Positions 22,990 to 34,401 of a stretch of DNA of 64,000 nucleotides are shown one piece after another (within the stretch, counting starts at the first letter, position 1; each line of letters starts with the position of its first letter). The notes under the pieces are model-generated. The model searched no databases and was not told the DNA's origin. It saw only the letters and a list, made by a program, of their open reading frames with translations. Source of the stretch: Gordionus sp. m RMFG-2023 (taxonomy: Eukaryota; Nematomorpha; Gordioida; Chordodea; Parachordodidae); assembly GCF_954871325.1 (NCBI RefSeq), contig NC_088777.1, forward strand, positions 30,357,366-30,421,365. Direction: 5' to 3'. Both the position numbers and the translations under genes were made by a program.

Positions 22990-23035
22990 GAAAATTTTTA
23001 TGCTCCTTACCAGGATTGAACCTGCATCTTCTGTG
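22990..23035 (-). other. Possible B-box / SINE-like sequence
   Basis: The minus strand reads GGTTCAATCCTGG (23010-23022), close to the Pol III B-box, in a GC-richer patch between the LINE and the hAT C-terminus. No A-box or cloverleaf was found, so this is weak. Confidence 0.2.
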
Positions 23036-23240
23036 TCCTTCTGTTTCCAAGCATACATCTAAAGAATGTTCTCTCATTAGTTGCAGTACTAATGGGAAGA
23101 GTTGCTAATATATATAATAATTTTAATACATTGGGAAAATAATCTAAAAGATGTTTGAAATGATGCAAAGTATCCAATTTTTGGGACTATATCAATCATA
23201 GTTAATCTTTTATACCATAGTTGGCATTCAGCTAATAAGG
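23036..23240 (-). pseudogene. DUF4371 hAT transposase, C-terminal part
   Basis: The minus strand reads 'HHFKHLLDYFPNVLKLLYI' and then 'LATLPISTATNERTFFRCM', the dimerisation domain of the DUF4371 hAT class (compare LPVSTATAERSFS). It is the end of the gene whose N-terminal half lies at 25850-27177. The two parts are separated by the inserted element 23249-25803, whose flanking duplication CATCACAA falls within this gene. The expected Ala-Glu-Arg is Asn-Glu-Arg here. Confidence 0.75.
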
Positions 23241-23248
23241 CATCACAA

Positions 23249-25803
23249 CGGTGTAACTAAACTGAGAATTAACAGGTAATTGACAGGTAAACTGAGAATT
23301 GACAGGTAAAATTTATTTTTGTTTTATTGCCTATCAATTATTTTTAAATATATAAATAAAATGTTTTTAAAGTAAAAGCAAATCTATCCAAAATTAAAAT
23401 TATTTAAATATATAAATTAGAATATAGAAGATATTGTAGTCCATAAATTTATAATATGAATAGAACAGATCTTTTATATAGAAAATATAACACCAATAAT
23501 ATACTTTGTATATCATTAAAAAATTTCCGCTAGATGGCGTAATTTATTAAAAATTTTGTTTTTAATTAAAAATAATATGAATTATAGGAGCATTAGTTTA
23601 CACCAAATGAGTCAAAAAAATAAAATATTTTTAAAATCCCAAAAATCTAAAAAAAAATTAAAAAATTGACTAAACTGAGAATCCACATCAAAACTCCAAA
23701 AATAATGATGGAAACTTAAAAATTTTTTCATTTTATGTTAATATAAGTTAGTTTACACCAAATGAGTCGAAAAAATAAAATATTTTTAAAATCCCAAAAA
23801 TCTAAAAAAAAATTAAAAAATTGACTAAACTGAGAATCCACATCATAACTCCAAAAATAATGATGGAAACTTAAAAATTTTTTCATTTTATGTTAATATA
23901 AGTTAGTTTACACCAAATGAGTCAAAAAAATAATATATTTTTTAAATCCCAAAAATCTAAAAAAAAAATTGACTAAACTGAGAATCCACATCATAACTAC
24001 AAAATTAATGATGGAAACTTAAAAATTTTTTCATTTTATGTTAATATAAGTTAGTTTACACCAAATGAGTCAAAAAAATAAAATATTTTTAATATCCCAA
24101 AAATCTAAAAAAAATTAAAAAATTGACTAAACTGAGAATCCACATCATAACCCCAAAAATAATGATAGAAACTTAAAAATTTTTTCATTTTATGTTAATA
24201 TAAGTTAGTTTACACCAAATGAGTCAAAAAAAATAAAATATTTTTAAAATCCCAAAAATCTAAAAAAAATTAAAAAATTGACTAAACTGAGAATCCACAT
24301 CATAACTCCAAAAATAATGATGGGATCTTAAAAATTTTTCCATTTTATGTTTATATAAGTTGGTACCAAATCAATTAATCCAGAGCGAAGAATTATTTAA
24401 GTTTCCATCATTATTTTTGGAGTTATGATGTGGATTCTCAGTTTAGTCAATTTTTTAATTTTTTTTTAGATTTTTGGGATTTTAAAAATATTTTATTTTT
24501 TTGACTCATTTGGTGTAAACTAACTTATATTAACATAAAATGAAAAATTTTTTAAGTTTCCATCATTATTTATGGAGTTATGATGTGGATTCTCAGTTTA
24601 GTCAATTTTTTAATTTTTTTTTAGATTTTTGGGATTTTAAAAATATTTTATTTTTTTGAGTCAAAAAAAATAAAACATTTTTAAAATCCCAAAAATCTAA
24701 AAAAAAATTAAAAAATTGACTAAACTGAGAATCCACATCATAACTCCAAAAATAATCATGGAAACTTAAAAATTTTTTCATTTTATGTTAATATAAGTTA
24801 GTTTACATTAAATGAGTCAAAAAAAATAAAATATTTTTAAAATCCCAAAAATCTAAAAAAAAATTAAAAAATTGACTAAACTGAGAATCCACATCATAAC
24901 TCCAAAAATAATCATGGAAACTTAAAAAAATTTTCATTTTATGTTATAATATAAGTTAGTTTACACCAAATGAGTCAAAAAAAATAAAATATTTTTAAAA
25001 TCCCAAAAATCTAAAAAAAAATTAAAAAATTGACTAAACTGAGAATCCACATCATAACTCCAAAAATAATGATGGAAACTTAAAATATTTTTCATTTTAT
25101 GTTAATATAAGTTAGTTTACACCAAATGAGTCAAAAAAAATAAAACATTTTTAAAATCCCAAAAATCTAAAAAAAAATTAAAAAATTGACTAAACTGAGA
25201 ATCCACATCATAACTCCAAAAATAATGATGGAAACTTAAAAATTTTTTCATTTTATATTAATATAAGTTAGTTTACACCAAATGAGTCAAAAAAATAAAA
25301 TATTTTAGAAATCCCAAAAATCTAAAAAAAAATTAAAAAATTGACTAAACTGAGAATCCACATCATAACTCCAAAAATAATGATGGAAACTTAAAAATTT
25401 TTTCATTTTATGTTTATATAAGTTGGTACCAAATCAATTAATCCAGAGCGAAAAATTATGCTCCTATAATTGATATTATTTTTAATTAAAAACTAAAATT
25501 ATAATAATTTACGCCATCTAGCGGAATTTATTTTATGATATATAAAATATTATGGGTGTTTTATTTTCTATATAATAGATCTGTTATACATATTATAAAT
25601 TTATAAACTACAATATCTTTTCTATTCTAATTTATATATTTAAATAATTTTAATTTTGGATAAATTTAATTTTTATAATAAAAACCTTTTTTTTTAAAGT
25701 TTTTAAAATATAATTGATAGGCCATAAATAAATTTTACCTGTTAATTCTCAGTTTACCTGTTAATTCTCAGTTTAGTTACACCCATTCAGTTTAGTTACA
25801 CCC
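23249..25803. mobile_element. Satellite-carrying terminal-inverted-repeat element
   Basis: A 2555-base element with terminal tips CGGTGTAACTAAACTGAG and (inverted) GGGTGTAACTAAACTGAA. It is flanked by a perfect 8-base duplication CATCACAA (23241-23248 and 25804-25811). The arms are about 350 bases and match inwards through CTAGATGGCGTAA (left) and TTACGCCATCTAG (right). Between the arms lies an array of ~155-base satellite monomers. No protein-coding sequence is present, so it would have to move with transposase supplied by another element. An 8-base duplication fits hAT or P-like transposases, but the tips are not typical hAT. Confidence 0.88.
23590..25450. repeat. ~155-base satellite array with internal inversion
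   Basis: Monomers contain AATCCCAAAAATCTAAAAA, GACTAAACTGAGAATCCAC, CATCATAACTCCAAAAATAA and GTTTACACCAAATGAGTC. Direct copies run from 23590 to about 24390, inverted copies from about 24395 to 24655, and direct copies again to about 25430. Both direct runs end in the same boundary, AAGTTGGTACCAAATCAATT (24356 and 25422). Copies differ by only a few bases. The monomer phrase ACTAAACTGAGAA is also the terminal-repeat sequence of the element. Confidence 0.92.
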
Positions 25804-25849
25804 CATCACAAGATACTTTTTTATGATAAAAATCTGCTAAATATTTTAT

Positions 25850-27177
25850 TTTTTTTCTATCACCATCTGAAAAAGGTTGGGAAGGCTTTGGTGGAAGTAA
25901 TATCTGCAGATTGGTAAGTGCTGCCTGATGAATTCAAAACCGTTCATTTATTTGGGTTATAAATGTATCTAATAAAGACATTTATTTTATAATACTCTTC
26001 TACTAACCCTATATTAATGTTTGGACGATGAGTTTGCCTTGCTTCAAGTCGAAGGAGACAAATATTAAACTGGTATAGCTCTGCTTTTGACTCAATAGTA
26101 ACATATAAAATATGAAATTCTTCATCAACATTAGCCTTAATTTCCTCGAGTTCTAATAAAATGCTCTCCTCTATTCTCATCGTCTCAATCAAGTCAATGT
26201 CGTTTTTGAAAAGTATTACATAAAGTAGTTGTATAATTAAATAATTTATTAATGCATTCTAATGAGAGAAAAAATTTAGTATAAATCAAATAATTTGCTA
26301 GCTTCTGAAGAAATATCTATTTCAGGCCATTGTAATATTTCAGTATAAACATTAATAATCGTCTCTTAACTCCATAAAAGTTATTACTGCTTGATGGTGA
26401 AGACTCCATCTCGTTGGACAAGCTTTTTACAATTTCTTTCTCCTTGTTGGACAAGGAGTTTCAGAAATAATTCTGTTTAAAATATTTTGTAGCTTGGGGT
26501 ATTCCATTAATGCAAAATCCCCTAATTCTTTAAATTACAAGACCACGAAAATTCTTCATTATCATTATTATTGAAATTCAAGCTTCCTAAATCCAAATGG
26601 CTACGTAATTCTAGGCCATACAATCCACAATATAGAATGACCGCAATCGTTAGTTTGATCTTACTTTTTCTATTTTAATCCTATTTTTGTCAATATGTAA
26701 TGAAATGAGAATCATAACTCCACTTTGAATTAATTTGAAGAAATCATCAACAACTTTTGTGATAATTTGTTTTTTGATGATTGTTAAAGATTTCTCCAGC
26801 AACTTTATACTTGTTGAATGGAGTCTTAACAAGATGGTTAAGCTTAAATAAATTTCTTCCATCATATCTTGGGCCAAACATGACACATATCTTGCAATCC
26901 AATGTCTCAGATAGAGTATGCTAGCCATCTATTAAAATAGCTGTTTTGAAATTTTAACTTTTTATTAGCACATAAAGTTTGTGAATATTGAAAATTAAGG
27001 GGTAAATCTATTATTAAATAAAATATTTATCATAGGTATCTTTAATACCTTTTTAAGAAATATATGTCTTTCATAGGCTAAATTAAATGTTATAAAATTA
27101 TTTGTAATTTTTTGCTTTTTTGTAAGATAACTAGAATTTTCATCATCATCAATAGGTTTAAAATTTCTTATATCCAT
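25850..27177 (-). pseudogene. DUF4371 hAT transposase, N-terminal and core part
   Basis: Minus-strand gene starting at about 27177 with 'MDIRNFKPIDD', a start very common in ZMYM1/DUF4371-type transposases. A helical core block lies at 26650-26928 ('VDDFFKLIQSGVM' and neighbours). A later block at 25944-26192 has 'EARQTHRPN' then 'VEEYYKINVFI', the family's conserved RQ--RPN...EYY-IN segment before the dimerisation domain. Frame changes lie between the blocks. The last part of the gene, 23036-23240, has been moved 2.55 kb away by the satellite-carrying element. An alternative view is a domesticated host gene, but the breaks argue against it. Confidence 0.72.
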
Positions 27178-27476
27178 AATTATTATTTGACTAGAAATTT
27201 GAAAATGATAGATAAATATTACGCCACTAGAAATTGGAAAATAATAGATAAATATTACGCCAAGGAAAACTTGAAATGGAAATTAATTGATAACATAACT
27301 TAGTAAATGAAGGTGATTAATTTAATATATATTTAAAAAGAAAGAGATAGAGATAAATATTATAAAATATAAAAACAATAATATTTTGTCTAGAGTGTGA
27401 TCAGAAATTATCTGATTACCTTGCTAAATAATTTTTGCACTTGAGAGGTGGTATTTAATTTTCTAAATCTGTTTTA
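27178..27476. other. Short AT-rich spacer
   Basis: Contains a short direct repeat (ACTAGAAATTTGAAAATGATAGA then ACTAGAAATTGGAAAATAATAGA-like, at 27190 and 27230). No gene. Confidence 0.4.
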
Positions 27477-27899
27477 TGTTTATACACCCAAATATTTTAT
27501 ATCCCAATAAATTAGATTCTTTAATGCGGTAACTCTTTATTATTCTTCAATTAAAATATATTTAATTTATTTCCACTTTTAAAGACGCGTCAAAAAAAAT
27601 ATAATTTACAATCCAAAATTCCAAATATAAAATTCCAAAAAAAATATAAAAAATAAATTCCAATTATGATAATTTTCCCTTTTTTTTTGTCTTTTATAGA
27701 TTCACAAAAATAAATATATATTTATTAATAATAAAATAGAATAAATTAATTTCTAAAACAATGATGACTCATCTAAATACAATATTAATTTATATAGCGA
27801 TGATTCATCAAAATTACAAATTTATTTTTAATCCTATGATTAGACAAATAATAAAACAGAATAATTTGATAATTAATAAAAATCTTACCCTTCTTGACA
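27477..27899 (-). repeat. 3' LTR of the Ty3/gypsy element
   Basis: Reads TGTTTATACACCC to CTTCTTGACA on the plus strand and matches 35440-35863 almost throughout. The neighbouring minus-strand AAAAGGGGGCG is the polypurine tract position. Confidence 0.93.
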
Positions 27900-27908
27900 C
27901 GCCCCCTT

Positions 27909-28481
27909 TTATAATGAGCCCAAGTCCCCCTCATCGCTCTCTCCTAGAATCCCCTCCAGTTCCTCATCCGTTATGAGGAAATTCAATATATCACCCACCT
28001 CTCTGCTGAATATTCCATCCGGGTCCCGGTCTACTCCCTGCGCCTCTTCCGTCCTTGAGTTCATGGGATAGGCATCCACCAACTGATTTCCCCCCGAGGT
28101 TTCTTCCGAAATGTCCACCACGGGCCATTGCATCTCGCCCAGAGATAGCGGAATTGGGTCTGCTAGCTCTCCCTCCGTTTGTCGTAGGATATCTGCCCTC
28201 TGGCCCACAATCTCGGCTACCGGTCGCATCTCCGCCGCGGCTACCAATCTGATAGGACATGATACCCGGTACTCCGTTTCTTCATTTCCGTTTCGACTAT
28301 CCAGTGGGCACCTACTCCGTACATGGCCCCTTTGTTGACATCTGAAGCATCTCCGTGGATCCTCCAATGGCTGTACCCGGGAAGATGTTCTTCTTGCCGT
28401 CCTGCGTTCAAAATTAGTTCGAGGCCGAATTATTAGCTGGATCACTGTATCCCAAATATACCATATTTTATTTTTCGCCAT
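27909..28481 (-). mobile_element. 3' zinc-knuckle reading frame of the Ty3 element
   Basis: A 190-codon open frame between the integrase and the 3' LTR. It begins with a hydrophobic patch, has a basic segment, then one CCHC knuckle ('CFRCQQRGHVRSRC'), then an acidic tail ('LITDEELEGILGESDEG'). Ty3 elements usually carry knuckles in Gag, not after integrase, so this is an extra 3' product or displaced Gag-like sequence. Confidence 0.75.
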
Positions 28482-29430
28482 TTTTAAGAATTCGGATATT
28501 TGTATCAGTTTTTCTCCACCAATAGAATTTCCAGTAATTACGAGAATAAATTACGAAAATAAAAAGAAATATTATTTTATTTTCTTTCAAACTAATTCTA
28601 AAGTGAATACTCGTAAACAAAATTTTTTTTTATTACTTCTCCCATATATACCCACGATTATTAAGTCATTCCCCCTTTTTTTAAACTTGGCACTGACATT
28701 CCCGAATTTCGAACATTTTTCCCAAATCTTTGACACATTCTAAATAATTTTGTAATTTATGATCTTGGCCTTTACCACATCATTCTTTTTTTTCTTTACT
28801 TGGCAATGACATTTTCAAATCTCAAACATTTTCCTCGAATCTTTAACACATTACCGATAATTTAATAATTTATTATCTCGGCCTATAATTACTTCATAAT
28901 AAAAATTCTTTTTAATTGATCGATTTTGCCAACTATTCCGTTGTCTTTAATTTTTAAATCTTTCATTCCTTTCTTCGCAAATTTTTATCTTTATTTTATT
29001 TTTTATTATAACTTTTTCCACCTGCTTCCCCAACTCATCTCCTTTAATGAGCCCATTTATAAATTTATCTTCTTCTTTTTTTTTAACACGCTATTAGACG
29101 GCGTCATTTTCACAGCTTGGTATATATTGCGCGTTAACATAGAACATATTTTTCCTGCCCAAATTGAGCACTATAAAAATATTACATCCCAATACCTATT
29201 AAATCTCCCTACAGATAACGATTTCCCAAATTTATTCCGGGCTTCTTCCAGGATACCTATTCCATTGCACGTATATATTGAGCGCTATAATAGAGCAATT
29301 ATTTCCTCGCCCAACTTGAGCACTATAAAATATATTATATCCCGATACCTATTAAATCTTCCTTTTAAATTTCAAATTCTTTTATACATGTATTTCTTTT
29401 CACTCATTTTCGATAATATATCGCCCAACT
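28482..29430 (-). mobile_element. Ty3 element interior without recognised domain
   Basis: Lies between integrase and the knuckle frame. It contains a direct repeat about 146 bases apart around 'TTGAGCACTATAAAA' (29163 and 29309). No envelope features were recognised. A 217-codon antisense open frame (28926-29579) exists but has no recognisable domain. Confidence 0.5.
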
Positions 29431-30352
29431 TCATACCCCCGATCGTAATCTTCCGGGCTCCACACCTCTTTTCAACTGATCCCGATGTCGTACTCCCTCT
29501 CTTCCATCGGCGAACCATACTCGACTTAACTTGTTCCCAATGTTTTCCACGATCCTCCCGGATTCCCATTTCCTGGTAGTTCCATATACTCTAGCCCACA
29601 CGGTTTGACCCACTATGAATTCCAACATCTCAATTTTCTCCTCTTCCACTTCTTGATTCGTGTCCCGTTTTAATAAATCTAGTAATATTCTTGTTCGTCT
29701 CCCCAAAAACCTTTCTGCCGGAGATTGTTCCTCTCCCTTTCGACAGTTGTTGTAATAAGCTACTGCTACCCAAATTTCCTCCAAACTTTGATTTTCTTAA
29801 CCAATTTTTGACAATCGACACCATTCGTTCCGCTTGACCGTTCGAGCTCGGATGATATGGTGGCGTCAAAATATGTCTCTCCCCGATTTCCGCACAAAAA
29901 GACTTGAATTGTCCACTTATGAAGGCCGGTCCTCCATCCGAAACTATTATCTTAGCTACTCCGAATCGAGCCCACAGATTTTTTAGCATCTTTACCACAA
30001 CCTGAGTTGTCAATCCTCTCACTTCCTCGTATTCTACCCACTTGGAAAAAGCGTCTACCACTAGAATATATATTTTGTTTTCGAAGTCGAAGAAATCAAC
30101 ATGTATGCGCTCCCAGGGTCGTGTAGCCTTGGGCCATACACTTTTCTTGTCTCTGCGAGGCATCGGGGCCCACAAATTACACATCTCACAGCCTCTGGTT
30201 ATATCCTCAATTTCTTTATTCATTCCGGGCCACCATACATACTCCCGACCCCACTGTTTCATTTTCTCAACGCCCTGATGTCCGGCATGAATCATCTTCA
30301 ACACCGCATCCCGTAATCTGAACGGTACTATACCCCGATTCCCCCGTACCAC
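29431..30352 (-). mobile_element. Ty3 integrase region
   Basis: Shows the HHCC zinc-binding domain ('HAGHQG' and 'CEMCNLW'), then the catalytic core ('HVDFFDFENK', 'VSDGGPAF', 'HPSSNGQAERMV'). The C-terminal portion at 29431-29784 has 'NNCRKGEEQSPAERFLGR' and 'GQTVWARVY', as in Ty3/gypsy integrases. Fossil copy. Confidence 0.9.
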
Positions 30353-30566
30353 GCAGTCATCTACTATCGCTAATTCCTTTTCTATGTACTTGTAAGATTT
30401 ATCTCCGTCTCGCCAAGATCTGCGCCCCTTTATGCATGCCTTGACTCAGGTCAATTCCCGATCTTTCAAGGTGGCCCCTTTCAATTCCTCCCACGTTACC
30501 GGTCCTCCTTTGTTATTTTGACCATCGTTCTAATTAATCCCTGCTCCATCGATTCCTCTATCTCTT

Positions 30567-31160
30567 TCAATTTTCCTTCATCTCCCTCTTCGCCCGCCCC
30601 ACATCTTGACAGAATATCGGGTAAATTAATTTTCTCTTCCCCGCCGATATTTGAACTGCTACGTCAAAGCTCCCTACCAGCAAAAGCCATCGTTGGAGTC
30701 TTGGCGACAACATGAGCTCTTTGTTATCTTTCCTGAACAGATGCACCAAAGGTTTGTGATCGGTATAAATAACAAATCTACACCCAATCAGATACTCCCT
30801 ACATTTGGTCAATCCGAATATTACCGCCAACGCCTCTTTTTCGATCACTGAATACCTTGTCTCCGCCGCCCTAAATATCCTCGAGAAGAATAAAACCGGT
30901 CTTTTTATTTCATCCACATAATGCAATAACGCCCCACCTACTCCCTTGATCGACGCGTCTACGGCCAGTAACACTTCCAGGTCATTGTTAAAGCACATGA
31001 GAATGGGTTCCCTTCCAATTCTAGACTTCAATTCCTCAAACGCATTCTCTTGCTCCTCTTTCCAGTCAAATCTTTCTCCCTTTTTTAACAGAGTATACAA
31101 TGGCGCTGCGATCTGAGCGAATCCCTCGACAAATCGGTGATAGTAATTCACCATTCCCAA
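30567..31160 (-). mobile_element. Ty3 RNase H region
   Basis: Begins with the thumb/connection motif 'MGMVNYYHRFVEGFA'. RNase H follows ('AVDASIKGVGGAL', 'RYSVIEKEALAVIFGL', 'YTDHKPLVHLF'). The family order and wording are those of insect gypsy-type elements. Confidence 0.92.
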
Positions 31161-31174
31161 AAATGCCTGGACTT

Positions 31175-31812
31175 CTAATTTATACTAGGCCTCAACATAT
31201 TTGTAATTCCGGTCATATTTTTATCCAATGGTCGCACCTCCCTTCCCGTAATTTTGTGCCCCAAATATACGACCTCCTTCACCCCTAACACACTTTTTTC
31301 GGCACTCGCTCGCAAACCTTTTTCTTTAATCCTCCGGAACACCTCTTCCAATCTTTGTTCGTGTTGCTCAGGAGTTCTACCCATCACCAGTACATCATCC
31401 ATGTAATAGAATACCCCTTCCATTCCTTGAAAAACGGCCGCCATAGTGCGCTGAAAGATAGGAGCGGATAGACTCAATCCAAACGGCAATCTACAAAATG
31501 CAAATAGCCCTTTTGGGGTCGTAATAGTCAATAATTTCCTTACCTCCGGCCTCACTCGTACTGTAAGTATGCATTGGAAAAATCCACTTTCGAAAAATAT
31601 ATACTCCCCTTTAAATTGGCCAATATTTCTTCAATTCTGGGTAACGGATACTTGACCTCTACTACCCAGGGATTTAGCGTCACTCGAAAATCCACACATA
31701 AACGGAGTTGGCCATTGACTTTCTTCACGGGAACCAACGGAGTCGCCCATTCACTATACTCCACAGCACATACGATGCCCTTTTGTACCCATTGCTCCAA
31801 TTCAACTTCCAC
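31175..31812 (-). mobile_element. Ty3 reverse transcriptase region
   Basis: Fingers and palm motifs are present: 'WATPLVPVKKVNGQLRLCVD', 'YPLPRIEEIL', 'FCRLPFGLSLSAPIFQ' and the active-site 'YYMDDVLV', then 'EKSVLGVKEVVYLGHKI'. These are diagnostic for Ty3/gypsy. Confidence 0.93.
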
Positions 31813-31821
31813 TTCCTTCCT

Positions 31822-33267
31822 CTACTCAAATGGTACTCTCCGCAACGCGCAAAATTTCGGTACACATCCCTCCTTTAATTTGATATCCACTTCATAATCT
31901 TTCAGACAGCCCAACTCCTCATCAAAGATCTCTTGATAAACATCCACCAATCTCCGTATTCCGTCTTGCACCCGGATCAATTCATCTTCTAATTCCTCAC
32001 TGCTAAACTCTCGATCATTCTTCTGATTCTCCCTTTCCATCACCTCCTGCGACTCGATTTCCTCGTCTCTTGTTTTCCCATATATTATTGCTCGATCGAC
32101 AGTATCCTGAATATCGGTCCACTCCCATTTCTTCTCTTCTTCCCTCTCACGACCATTATAAATCGACTTCCCTAATCCTTCCCGATAACCCCTCTCCACT
32201 TCCCTATGACTATCCGCCTCGATTTCTATCCTATAATTCTTCGCCCCTATTTCCCCCTTAGAATTATAATTATTCGCCCCTGTTTCCCCCTTAGAATTAT
32301 AATTATTCGCCCCTATTTCCCCCTTAGAATTATGATTATTCGCCCCTATTTCCCCCTTAGAATAATAATTATTCGCCCCTATTTCCCCCTTAGAATTATA
32401 ATTATTCGCCCCTGTTTCCCCCTTAGAATTATAATTATTCGCCCCTGTTTCCCCCTTAGAATTATGATTATTCGCCCCTATTTCCCCCTTAGAATTATAA
32501 TTATTCGCCCCTATTTCCCCCTTAGAATTATAATTATTCGCCCCTGTTTCCCCCTTAGAATAATAATTATTCGCCCCTATTTCCCCCTTAGATTTATTTG
32601 CCCCGATTCCTCTCATATAATTATTCCTTCCTCCTCTTCCCCTCCCATTCTCCCCAAAGTCTCTACTCACATTATCTCTCCTTACCTCCTCCTCTCTGAC
32701 CCCTACAGCCCTACTTCGCACGTCCCTCCTCATCTCCCCTCTTTGTTCCTCAACCCCATCTCTTTCCCGATAAAAAATACTCTCTATTCCCGGCAATATT
32801 CCCAAATTTTCATCGACCTCCCTCTCATAATATATATCCTCACTAGTCATGGGCACAAATATCCCCCACCATGAAAATACTCCCAAAAAACTATACCATG
32901 GACCAATTCGTGTGATCCACTCCCATCCCAGCACCGCTTCTACCCTCCTATTAATGATCCATAAATCTAATATTTCCATCTCCCCTTCCCTCATCACCTC
33001 TATTTCAACTCTTCCCATTACTGCCACTTGTGACCCATCGAACTGCCGTATTCTCAAACCCTCATTTGTTATCATTTCCTCAGGCCAAATACTCCTATAC
33101 CTAGCATAACTCATCACTGAAATAGCCGCCCCAGTATCAAAAAGCATAGGTACCATATTCCCATTAAAATCTATCATGACCCTCGGACAAGGATCATGTA
33201 TTATCTCCTCCTGCATCATATTTACGCATCCTGGTACATTTATTTTTCCTCGTGAACACACCTCCAC
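31822..33267 (-). mobile_element. Ty3 protease with repeat-expanded linker
   Basis: Single open stretch of 481 codons. Retropepsin features lie at about residues 25-115 ('MLFDTGAAISVMS', 'AVLGWEWI'). The segment after the protease is long, charged and Gly/Asn-rich. At about residues 222-342 it contains eleven copies of an 11-residue unit. The end ('DVYQEIFDEELGCLKDYEV') is the normal lead-in to RT. Confidence 0.9.
32240..32600 (-). repeat. In-frame 33-base coding repeat, 11 copies
   Basis: Each unit encodes SKGE(I/T)GANN(Y/H)(N/Y). The period is exactly 33 bases, so frame is kept across all copies, and changes between copies are few and mostly single-base. It lies in the linker between protease and RT of the Ty3 element. 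Confidence 0.95.
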
Positions 33268-33319
33268 GGCTCTTAATACTCGGCACGCCTTGACCTGAGT
33301 CGCTATTTTTTTACTATCA

Positions 33320-34011
33320 TATAGTCAGCAATTACTGCAATCTCTCGCTACATGTCCCTGTTCCCGACATCTAAAACATTCAGCGGTTTACTCTCCAACT
33401 CCTTGCATCCTAGGTACCCTCAGCCCCTCCACTCTGGCTCTTTCAATAGATCGCACAGTTGAAGTACTTTGTCCCGTTCCTCGTTGTGGAAATCCCCATC
33501 TGGTGTTATAATTCCCCGTATTACATTCTTCTTTATTATGACCAAATCTTCCACAGGCACATCGTAATTTCTCTTGTTTACCCGGACAATAAGGGGATAT
33601 ATGTCCAAATTTTCCGCATTCGAAACACTTTGCTTCCCGACAATCCCTGACCATATGTCCCTGTCTTCCGCAATTATAACAATTCATTCTCCCCCTTACT
33701 CTAGAATCAAAGTTGGGTCTCATTTCTCCTTTCCTTCCTTGAGAATTTTCTCTAGGTCCCCTATATGTCCCCAATCTCTGATTAGTATATGAATCTCTCC
33801 TTTCAGGCCTATAAGTTAATTTATCTAATTCGCTATCCGTCCACCCATTAATTAACTCCTGCACCGGGAACCATGTTACCTTTCCCATAACATCTTCTTC
33901 TCCATTATGTCCTTCTATTGTCAGTGTCTGCCCCTTTATTCTCACACTTCGACTTCTCCTCATCCTTCTTCCCCATATTAAGCTACACATCCATATTACT
34001 AGTATAATCAA
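33320..34011 (-). mobile_element. Ty3 Gag nucleocapsid region
   Basis: Contains a series of zinc knuckles: 'CYNCGRQGHMVRDC', 'CFECGKFGHISPYC', a variant 'CACGRFGHNKEEC', and one more near 33330-33380. They are preceded by an Arg-rich stretch. No capsid-like domain was recognised between this and the 5' LTR. The space is taken by the minisatellite. Confidence 0.85.
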
Positions 34012-34401
34012 TGCCCCAAAAATATTATGCTGTATTTCTCAGTATTTTACAAATTTTAAACTCCTCATCATCACTCTATAAAAAGTTTATGATCAATTTC
34101 AAAATAAAAATTTTGGTTATTTGCAATGTCAACAGATAAGATATTATTAAGAGTGTAAACAATCCAATGATGCACATGTACATCTACAGTTAATAAGTTT
34201 AAAGATATGACAACAATTTGGGCAAATTTTGTGTAACAAATTCACAACTTGTAAAATTTGGGCAGTACTTTCGTACGATAATAGTTTTTTTCTTTTTTGT
34301 CAAAAATGGACAGAATTTACGTGTAATTTGACCACTCTGTGTACTTTAAAAAAAAAACGTGTTCCACAATCCTTCAACGCTTTCCCTATCAATTAGGTTT
34401 C

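Noticed and set aside
28926-29579. 217-codon plus-strand frame in the 3' part of the Ty3 element
   Set aside because: It overlaps the integrase C-terminal coding on the other strand, is Phe/Ile/Leu-rich and shows no motif. An antisense gene cannot be excluded but is not supported.
32206-32874. 222-codon antisense frame of 'IRPYFPLRIIII' repeats
   Set aside because: It is the opposite-strand reading of the 33-base coding repeat in the Ty3 protease-RT linker.
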